64,000 nucleotides of DNA from Rivularia sp. MS3 (lineage in GTDB: Bacteria > Cyanobacteriota > Cyanobacteriia > Cyanobacteriales > Nostocaceae), in assembly GCA_019192545.1 (NCBI GenBank), contig JAHCMI010000010.1, forward strand, positions 62,001 to 126,000, read 5' to 3'. The position numbers and the translations under genes are program-made. The notes below the pieces were generated by a model that saw only the letters and a program-made list of their open reading frames with translations, had not been told where the DNA came from and made no database searches. The number at the start of each line of letters is the position of its first letter. Position 1 is the first letter of the stretch. Shown here piece after piece: positions 28,395 to 35,776 of the stretch.

Positions 28395-31300
28395 TTAACT
28401 TTTATAACGATTCATAGCTTTTTTATAGTTAATAGCCGTTTTTTGCTTTTCTGCCCTACTACGAATTCCTTGAAAAGAAGCTTTTTGATTTTGCTCTCGA
28501 TTTAAATAGTTAGCTAAAGCACTGATATTAGGATATTTAAACAAATCAGTAGCTGATATACTTTGATTTAAAACTTTTTGCAATTTACTTTGAACTTGGA
28601 GTATCAATAAAGAATGACCACCCAAATCAAAGAAATTGTCTTCCATTCCTACTTTCTCTAATTGCAGAACTTCTTGCCAAATATTGGCTATTTTTTTCTC
28701 AACCTCATTACTGGGCGCAACGTAATTAACGTTAAAATCATGACTGAAATCTGTTGCTTTTGGTAAAGCTTTACGGTCTAATTTACCATTTACATTTATA
28801 GGTAAATTATTCAACATTACAAAACTAGCAGGAAGCATATATTCCGGTAAATGTTCCTTTAGATATTTTCTCAAACTGTGGACTAACTTGATATCTTCTT
28901 TTTCCGGAACAATATAAGCAACTAAGCGCTGACTCCCAATTGTTTCTTCCCTACTAACAACCACACTTTCTTTGACATCCAAATGCTGATTTAATAATAC
29001 TTCAATTTCACTTAATTCAATGCGGAAACCTCGAATTTTGACTTGATTATCAATGCGTCCTAAAAATTCCAAATTACCATCAGCAAGATAGCGAACTAAA
29101 TCCCCTGTCTTATAGATACGCGCTTTGGGTTCTGTACTATATGGATTAGCAATAAACCTCTGTGCTGTTAATTCTGGCTGATTAAGATACCCTCGTGCGA
29201 TTCCCACACCTCCAATACATAATTCACCAGCAACTCCTACAGGTACAAGCTGTAAATCTTCCGGTGAAAGCACATAAGTCTGTACTTGGGAAATGGCTTT
29301 ACCGATAAGTACTTCATCCGTCGTCGCTATTGATGATAAGTCACAGGTTGTTGCCACAATTGTAGTTTCTGTAGGCCCATAAGTATTAACCAAACGCACT
29401 TGTTTACCTACTTTCTGCTGCCAAATGTCCAGGTAATTTCTGTTGGCTTTTTCACCTCCAATAATCACCAGTCGCACCGAATCGGGAATTGTCAAATTTT
29501 CTGTTGCAAATTGGGCACTAACTTGATGCCAAAATGCAGTAGGTAAATCCAGAATAGTTACTTGCCATTTATCGCATCGCTCTAAAAAGTGAGATATGGA
29601 ACTTAACATATCATCTGTCCGCAGTATCAGAGCAGCACCACTAACCAGACAAGAAAATATTTCTTCTGCTGCGGTATCAAAGCTAATAGAGGCAAATTGC
29701 AAAACGCGATCGCTTGACTTTATTTCAAATTCTATACAAGCATTATTGATATAATTACTCAATGAGCGATGCTCTATCGTCACTCCTTTAGGTCTTCCTG
29801 TCGAACCTGACGTATAAATTACATAGGCAAGGTTTTCGGATTTTGTATCACTAATCGGATTCTCGTCACTATACTCAGCAATAATTTGCCAGTCTCTATC
29901 TAAACAAACGATTTGAGATTGATTTTCCGGGAGTGCATCCAATAATACTGATGTAGTCAATAAAACTGGCGCTTGGGCATCCTCTAACATCAAAGCTAAG
30001 CGCTCTTTCGGATAGTTCGGATCTAAAGGTACGTATGCTCCTCCAGCTTTGAGAATTGCCAAAAGTGCAACTATCATCTCCAAAGAGCGCTCCACACAAA
30101 TTCCCACCAAAACTTCTGGTTCAACTCCCAGAGATTTGAGGTAATGCGCTAGTTGATTAGAGCGCTCGTTTAGCTGTTTGTAAGTTAAATACTGCTCGTC
30201 GCTAACAACTGCAACTGCATCTGGTGTCTTAATTACCCTTGCTTCAAATTGTTGATGAATACATTGTTCAACCTGAGATGGAGCATTAAATATTTGCGAC
30301 TTGTTTGTACTATATTCTAATAATTCTTCACAATCTGCCTGACTCAAAAGTGGTAATTGAGATAGTTTTAACTGTGGATTTTCAGCAACACCTGAAAGTA
30401 AATTCTCAAAGTGTCCCAACATCTTAGTAATGGTGAGATTATCAAACAAGTCAGTATTGTACTCAAATGCAGCCATTACTGCTGTTTGTCTCAACTCTAT
30501 AGAAGCACTTAAATCAAACTGGGCTGTTTTGGGTTCAATTTTGACTAAATCCAATGTCAAACCAGGTATATCTGGTAGCTGTGAGTAGTCTTGCACGCTA
30601 AACATCACTTGAAACAAAGGTGTGCGACTAGTATCTCGTTCTGGTTGCAGTACTTCTACCAATTGCTCGAAAGGTAAATCTTGATATGTATAAGCTTGTA
30701 GAGCAACTTTTTTAACTCGTTCGAGCAATTGAGTAAAAGTCGGATTTCCGCTCATATCTGTACGCAAAACCAAGGTATTGACAAAAAAGCCAATTAACCC
30801 TTTTACTTCATCGCGGTTACGATTCGCAATTGGCGAACCAACAGCAATATCATCTTGTCCGGTATAGCGATAGAGAAAAGCCCCAAATGCAGCCAACAAC
30901 AACATAAATAAAGTTGCATTCTCTTGACAAGCAATCTCCTTTAGTCTGTTTATTACTTCTCCAGATAATTCGATAGATTGTTGAGAACCGTTAGATGTTT
31001 GTACTAATGGTCTTGGTTTGTCAGTAGGTAGTTGTAATGCGGCTGGTATATCCTCAAGTTGTTGCTTCCAATAAGAAAGTTGAGTTTCGAGGGTTTCTCC
31101 TTGTAACCATTGTCTTTGCCATTGTGCAAAGTCTTTATACTGAATAGAAATTTCTGGTAAAGGTGAAGCAGTTCCGGCTAAGAATGCTTTATAAAGTGTT
31201 CCTATTTCCTTTAATAAGACTTCGGTAGACCAAGCATCAGAAATGATGTGATGCATTGACAACAAAAGAATATGCTTTTGTGGTGCTAAGCGCAAAACTT

Positions 31301-33776
31301 TAGCGCGCAATAATGGCCCCTGGGTAAGGTCGAAAGGTTGTTGACTTTGCTCGGTCAACAATTGCACAATTGCGGAATCGCCCTGTAAATCTATATTTTT
31401 TTGATAATCGATTACTGGTAAAGATAATTTTAAACAAGAAGCAATAACTTGTAGCGGCTGTCCGTTAACTGTAGTAAAAGTTGTTCGGAGAGCTTCATGT
31501 CGTCGGATAATTTCATTTATACTTTGCTCCAATACAACAACATCAAGCTCACCCTTAAGATTCACAGCCAAAGAAATATTGTAAGCCCGATTTCCTGGTT
31601 CTAATTTATTGAGAAACCACAATCGTTGTTGAGCAAAAGATAAGGGATAAAATTCTGCTGACTCGATTTTCTCCAGAGAATTGGAGGTGATGAAAGTTTC
31701 TGTTGTTATCTGAGTAATTATCTTAGTTGCCAAAGAACGGATACTCATCCCTTCAAAGAAATCAGCGATAGATACCGATACTTCTAAATCAATCTCAATC
31801 CGGTTTCTCAATTCAAATACTTTCAGAGAATCAAGTCCGAGGGTAGTTAATGGTTGTTCGGGATTGATATTATCTGGTGCAATACCCAAAATTGTTGCTG
31901 ATTGTTCTATCAAATATGTTTGTAAAATTTCTTGGCATTGTTTTGCTGGTTTACCTACAAGTTGATAACGCTGCAATCGAGTAATATTTCCCACAACATC
32001 ACTAATTTTAAGGGTATTGCTACCAATTGCAGACAAGGTACCCTTTTCAAATTGAGCGCGAGTTGCACGTCTTTGAATCTTACCGCTAGAAGTTTTGGGG
32101 ATACTACCCGGCTTGATTAAGACAACAGCATAAACTTGTACTTCATGTTCTTCACTAACAGCTTGACGAATTGCATTCGCTACTTCTTCTAAATTGGGTT
32201 TAGCGCGAAATTCCAATTCTTGAACAACTACCAGCTTTTCTTCATCATTAACTGAAACCGTAAAAGCCGCACTCGCACCGGAACGCAAACAACTATGACT
32301 GCGCTCCGAAGTTAACTCTATATCTTGCGGATACAGATTGCGACCGCGAATAATAATTAAATCTTTAGCTCTACCTGTAACAAAGAGTTCCCCATCCTGT
32401 AAAAAACCTAAATCCCCCGTCCGCAAAAATGATCCTTCCCCCGTATCTGATAAATATGCACCGAATATCTCCCTTGTATCTCGATCCCGATTCCAATACC
32501 CTTGCCCGACACTCGCTCCCGATACCCAAATCTCACCTATTTCGTCAGATTTACAACTCTTGAGTGTTTCTGGATGAGCAATTACAACCTTTTGCTCTGG
32601 TATAACTCGACCGCAACTAACAAAACTATATCGATCCCCGTTCTCTACAGAAGATTCTACAATCAGATTTGATGCCAATGCAGATTTCTGCACTGCCTTC
32701 ACAGTAGGTGATGTAGCCTTATCTACACCGGAAACCATCAGGGTAGTTTCAGCCATTCCGTAACAAGGGTAAAAAGCCTCTCTACGGAAACCACACTCTG
32801 CAAAAGCCTCCGCAAATCGCTCTAAAGTCTTATCTCGAACGGGTTCGGCTCCATTAAATGCTACATCCCAACTACTCAAATCCAGAGTTGCTTTTTGTTC
32901 CGGAGTAATTTTTTGCACGCATAAGTCATAGGCAAAATTCGGACCTCCACTGGTTGTTCCTTTATACTTCGAGATAGTCTGCAACCAATTTAATGGACGT
33001 TTAAGAAACGATGTTGGAGGCATAATTATACAAGGAAAACCACCATATAAAGGCTGCAATATACCGCCAATTAAACCCATATCATGGTACATTGGCAGCC
33101 ACGTCACAAACTTACTTTCTGCTGAATGCTCCATGAATTGGTAAGTTGTTTGAGCATTGTGCAGTAAGTTTCCATGACTAATCATTACACCCTTTGGTGT
33201 TCCCGTTGAACCAGAAGTATATTGCAAAAAAGCTAAGGTATCTTTATCAATACAAGGTTCTTCCCAACTATCTTCTATTCCCGGTACAAGATTATCCGTA
33301 GCCAACCACTGCAAAGACTTGATGTCAGTCTTTTCTATCATTAAAGACTGTACTGTAGACAATTTTTCTGTTGTCGTCAGAGCTATGGTTGCTTGTGCAT
33401 CATTAGAAATCGCTTTAATTCTTGGTGTATTGCGCTTGTTTCGTGGAGGATATGCAGTTACAGCCACAACTCCTGCATACAAGCAACCGAAAAAAGCAAT
33501 CAAAAAATCTAGCCCCGCAGGATAAAGCAATAAAGCACGCTCTCCAGTCAAACCACGTCCCTGCAATTGAACTGCAATGCGACGCGCAAACCTATCTAAC
33601 TCTTGATATGTCAAGGTTGCTTGTTCGGTTTCACCATCTAATAAAAAGGTGAAAGCATTTCGATTTGGCTGCTTAATACTTCTCAGACGTACTAGTTCAA
33701 CAACTGTAGAGCAGTTGCGAGCGTCTTCTGCGAAGCTAGAAGAATGTTGACTCATTTTTTCGGATAGATACACCAT
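28395..33776 (-). CDS. FAAL-ACP-C-A-T starter synthetase
   Basis: The protein has 1793 residues and is the first gene of the operon. A fatty-acyl-AMP ligase (about 15-600) has YTSGSTGTPKGV (about 186), FVTWLPMYHDMGLIGG and the FAAL-type C-terminal part. An ACP follows (LGLDSLKVFEL, about 650). Then come a C domain (about 705-1130), an A domain (about 1170-1660) and a T domain (DNFFDLGGHSLLILQ, about 1717). The C-domain motif reads HHIISDAWS, so the final Gly of HHxxxDG is Ala. The A pocket reads roughly D-T-E-L-I-G-T-I-V, which I cannot match to a substrate with confidence. The enzyme should activate a free fatty acid as acyl-AMP, load it on the ACP and acylate the first amino acid, so the product is a lipopeptide. 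An alternative start is the Met at residue 8 (33755); neither has a strong ribosome-binding site. Confidence 0.95.
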   Translation of the reverse strand: MVYLSEKMSQHSSSFAEDARNCSTVVELVRLRSIKQPNRNAFTFLLDGETEQATLTYQELDRFARRIAVQLQGRGLTGERALLLYPAGLDFLIAFFGCLYAGVVAVTAYPPRNKRNTPRIKAISNDAQATIALTTTEKLSTVQSLMIEKTDIKSLQWLATDNLVPGIEDSWEEPCIDKDTLAFLQYTSGSTGTPKGVMISHGNLLHNAQTTYQFMEHSAESKFVTWLPMYHDMGLIGGILQPLYGGFPCIIMPPTSFLKRPLNWLQTISKYKGTTSGGPNFAYDLCVQKITPEQKATLDLSSWDVAFNGAEPVRDKTLERFAEAFAECGFRREAFYPCYGMAETTLMVSGVDKATSPTVKAVQKSALASNLIVESSVENGDRYSFVSCGRVIPEQKVVIAHPETLKSCKSDEIGEIWVSGASVGQGYWNRDRDTREIFGAYLSDTGEGSFLRTGDLGFLQDGELFVTGRAKDLIIIRGRNLYPQDIELTSERSHSCLRSGASAAFTVSVNDEEKLVVVQELEFRAKPNLEEVANAIRQAVSEEHEVQVYAVVLIKPGSIPKTSSGKIQRRATRAQFEKGTLSAIGSNTLKISDVVGNITRLQRYQLVGKPAKQCQEILQTYLIEQSATILGIAPDNINPEQPLTTLGLDSLKVFELRNRIEIDLEVSVSIADFFEGMSIRSLATKIITQITTETFITSNSLEKIESAEFYPLSFAQQRLWFLNKLEPGNRAYNISLAVNLKGELDVVVLEQSINEIIRRHEALRTTFTTVNGQPLQVIASCLKLSLPVIDYQKNIDLQGDSAIVQLLTEQSQQPFDLTQGPLLRAKVLRLAPQKHILLLSMHHIISDAWSTEVLLKEIGTLYKAFLAGTASPLPEISIQYKDFAQWQRQWLQGETLETQLSYWKQQLEDIPAALQLPTDKPRPLVQTSNGSQQSIELSGEVINRLKEIACQENATLFMLLLAAFGAFLYRYTGQDDIAVGSPIANRNRDEVKGLIGFFVNTLVLRTDMSGNPTFTQLLERVKKVALQAYTYQDLPFEQLVEVLQPERDTSRTPLFQVMFSVQDYSQLPDIPGLTLDLVKIEPKTAQFDLSASIELRQTAVMAAFEYNTDLFDNLTITKMLGHFENLLSGVAENPQLKLSQLPLLSQADCEELLEYSTNKSQIFNAPSQVEQCIHQQFEARVIKTPDAVAVVSDEQYLTYKQLNERSNQLAHYLKSLGVEPEVLVGICVERSLEMIVALLAILKAGGAYVPLDPNYPKERLALMLEDAQAPVLLTTSVLLDALPENQSQIVCLDRDWQIIAEYSDENPISDTKSENLAYVIYTSGSTGRPKGVTIEHRSLSNYINNACIEFEIKSSDRVLQFASISFDTAAEEIFSCLVSGAALILRTDDMLSSISHFLERCDKWQVTILDLPTAFWHQVSAQFATENLTIPDSVRLVIIGGEKANRNYLDIWQQKVGKQVRLVNTYGPTETTIVATTCDLSSIATTDEVLIGKAISQVQTYVLSPEDLQLVPVGVAGELCIGGVGIARGYLNQPELTAQRFIANPYSTEPKARIYKTGDLVRYLADGNLEFLGRIDNQVKIRGFRIELSEIEVLLNQHLDVKESVVVSREETIGSQRLVAYIVPEKEDIKLVHSLRKYLKEHLPEYMLPASFVMLNNLPINVNGKLDRKALPKATDFSHDFNVNYVAPSNEVEKKIANIWQEVLQLEKVGMEDNFFDLGGHSLLILQVQSKLQKVLNQSISATDLFKYPNISALANYLNREQNQKASFQGIRSRAEKQKTAINYKKAMNRYKS

Positions 33777-34399
33777 TTATATCAAACTTGTTTCCTCTTA
33801 CTTCGGTTAGAGAAAAATAAGTAGTAAATAACTAAAGCAAAAATTTATGCCTTTAACCCGTAAAAATACGCCTAAATACATATATTTCTACTACGTAAGC
33901 TAAGGTGTGGAGCATCCCCATTACGTACCTCCCATTACAAATGCTTGTTATTGACTATTTTTATCAATCTCTAAGTCTCAAGTACGACAGTCAGTCAAAC
34001 CAAAATTTATTCGTCAAGTCGAGAAATATATATCCTCTCCAAATCAAAGCCTTAACGATTAACTGGTAATCGAACCCGACACTTGTAAATACCTAATACC
34101 AATAGTACGGGAAACGTACTTAAACTTGCTAATTTAAGATTGTTGAAACTAATTTTCTTTAGCCTTAATTACTTTAACGAGAATTATTTGCTTTAGCAAT
34201 AGCTATATTATTAGCATTAATTATTAAATCATGCCAAAATACTTGCCTTTACTTATGTCAATTTTTGTCTAAAATGTAGCATATTTGGGCAATTTATCCG
34301 GTTCGCGTCCCATTTGTCAGATTTCGCATCTCCATAAATCGAATTTAACGGTAATAAAAACGAAGATTATCGCCAAGGAAAAACCCGACTTCGATAATT

Positions 34400-34424
34400 G
34401 TTAATAAAAATTATTATTTATAAC
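34400..34424. promoter_or_regulatory. AT-rich imperfect palindrome, possible Fur-type operator
   Basis: GTTAATAAAAA on the left mirrors TTTATAAC on the right, with most positions symmetrical over 25 bp. It is upstream of both divergent transcription units. In an AT-rich genome such palindromes arise by chance, so this is only a candidate. Confidence 0.25.
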
Positions 34425-34550
34425 TATTACTAATCTCAGTAAAAATATTAGCAATTACCTTACAATTAGGAGATTTGAATAGCAAGAAATAGGCTCATTC
34501 CTACTTACCAAACATATCTGTAATCCTCGACACTAATATGACAGCAAAAT

Positions 34551-34571
34551 TAATGATATTATTTCTCATTA
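34551..34571. promoter_or_regulatory. Inverted repeat TAATGA-N9-TCATTA, possible Fur box
   Basis: This is a perfect 6+6 inverted repeat ending 34 bp before the AraC ATG. It resembles the classical iron box, which contains TAATGAT and ATCATTA arms. Fur repression of a siderophore regulator would be expected. The function is inferred from similarity and position only. Confidence 0.35.
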
Positions 34572-34605
34572 GCTTCTAAGTTTGAATCTTAAATCCAAAA
34601 TTGAC

Positions 34606-35604
34606 ATGACCCTTTTTCTCAAAGAATCAACAGATTGTTATCGGTTAGTGCCTATAAAATCATTAGATAATCAAAGCCATTTTCACCCAAAAACCTACGA
34701 ATTTCAACTGCATGACCCCAAGGGAATCAGTTATGGTAAGAGACTTTGGTTCCATTTACGTCCGGGTATCTCTCTTTTAATAGAAGACTATAAATTGCAA
34801 GAAAATTTAGTTGTTGAAACTTCCCCAAGTCAGGCTTGTACTTGTTTAGAATTAGGATTTAGTCTTTTTGGTCACGCTTGTGGTACAAATATTTACTCAG
34901 GACAAAATTTTATATCCCTGGACTTAGAAACGGATGCAAATCAAGTTAACACGAAAGAATGGCTTGCACAAGAAAGAATTTTAAAACTAGATATTCATAT
35001 AGAATATTCGCTGTTTGAAAATTTGGTATTGTCTCCTAACGATAAACTACTCGACAATTTCCAAAATATTATTGACAAAACAAATATTGATGTAAATTAC
35101 TTTCAAATTGGTAGGACAACACCGCAAATGCAAAGTATCTTGCAGCAAATTTTAAATTGTCCTTATCAAGGTTTAACAAGACAGCTTTATTTTGAAGCCA
35201 AGGTATTGGAATTAATAGCGCTACGTTTGGAAGATTTGCAAGACACTAAACCTTTCAACTCAACTACCAATCTTAAGCCGGAACAAATCGACAGTATTTA
35301 TCAAGCCAGAGATATTGTCATTAGTAGCTTCAGTAATCCACCATCATTATTGACATTAGCACGACAAGTAAGTCTTAATGATTGCACTCTCAAAAAAGGC
35401 TTTCAGCAAGTATTTGGTACAACTGTATTTGGTTATCTACATGATTATCGCATGGAACGAGCCAAAGAATTACTTTTAGAAGCAAATGCAGTCAGTCAAG
35501 TTGCGCGAACTGTTGGCTACGCTAGCCGTAGCGCTTTTGTAAGGGCTTTTAGCAAAAAATTTGGTTCTAATCCTAGCGTATATTCCCGAAAAAATTCCGT
35601 TTAG
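34606..35604 (+). CDS. AraC-family regulator, PchR-like
   Basis: The ORF track begins at a TTG (34582), but I prefer the ATG at 34606. It gives MTLFLKES, like the usual start of PchR-type proteins, and a protein of 332 residues. The C-terminal third is a two-helix-turn-helix AraC domain, with SLLTLARQVSLNDCTLKKGF and VARTVGYASRSAFVRAFSK. The N-terminal part fits the ligand-sensing domain of regulators that respond to their own ferric siderophore (PchR is the known example). The gene is divergent from the synthetase operon and immediately upstream of the TonB receptor. It most likely activates uptake and perhaps synthesis when the iron-loaded siderophore is present. A tandem repeat overlapping its stop codon may be its operator. 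Confidence 0.9.
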   Translation: MTLFLKESTDCYRLVPIKSLDNQSHFHPKTYEFQLHDPKGISYGKRLWFHLRPGISLLIEDYKLQENLVVETSPSQACTCLELGFSLFGHACGTNIYSGQNFISLDLETDANQVNTKEWLAQERILKLDIHIEYSLFENLVLSPNDKLLDNFQNIIDKTNIDVNYFQIGRTTPQMQSILQQILNCPYQGLTRQLYFEAKVLELIALRLEDLQDTKPFNSTTNLKPEQIDSIYQARDIVISSFSNPPSLLTLARQVSLNDCTLKKGFQQVFGTTVFGYLHDYRMERAKELLLEANAVSQVARTVGYASRSAFVRAFSKKFGSNPSVYSRKNSV

Positions 35605-35631
35605 GGAACGATTAAATTCCGTCTAGGGAAC
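35594..35631. promoter_or_regulatory. Tandem 16-bp repeat, possible AraC/PchR operator upstream of the receptor gene
   Basis: ATTCCGTTTAGGGAAC (35594-35609) is followed 22 bp later by ATTCCGTCTAGGGAAC (35616-35631), with one mismatch. A third half-element in inverted form (TTCCCTAA) lies at about 35649-35656. A spacing of 22 bp is two helical turns, so both copies face the same side of the DNA, as is common for AraC-type sites. The first copy overlaps the regulator's stop codon. The receptor gene starts about 145 bp downstream. Confidence 0.45.
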
Positions 35632-35776
35632 ATACTGGACTTCAGTTTTTCCCTAACTTACCGTAATATTACTGACAATAGTTACTAATAAGACTGTGTG
35701 CAGTCGAAAAAATTATCTGAGCATCAATCATAGGGTGGGTTACAGGCAAGTATTATTATTTGATGTGGGGAGATAA

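Larger units (their letters stand above)
33777..34605. promoter_or_regulatory. Divergent control region between synthetase operon and iron-uptake genes
   Basis: These 829 bp hold no credible gene. The DNA is AT-rich and separates the minus-strand biosynthetic operon from the plus-strand AraC/receptor genes, so both promoters should lie here. I see two iron-box-like inverted repeats (34400-34424 and 34551-34571) but no promoter hexamers that I would defend. Confidence 0.6.

Noticed and set aside
35513-35540. GGCTACGCTAGCCGTAGC palindrome in the AraC gene, resembling a dispersed repeat
   Set aside because: It encodes the conserved VGYASRSAF of the second helix-turn-helix with normal length, so nothing has been inserted.
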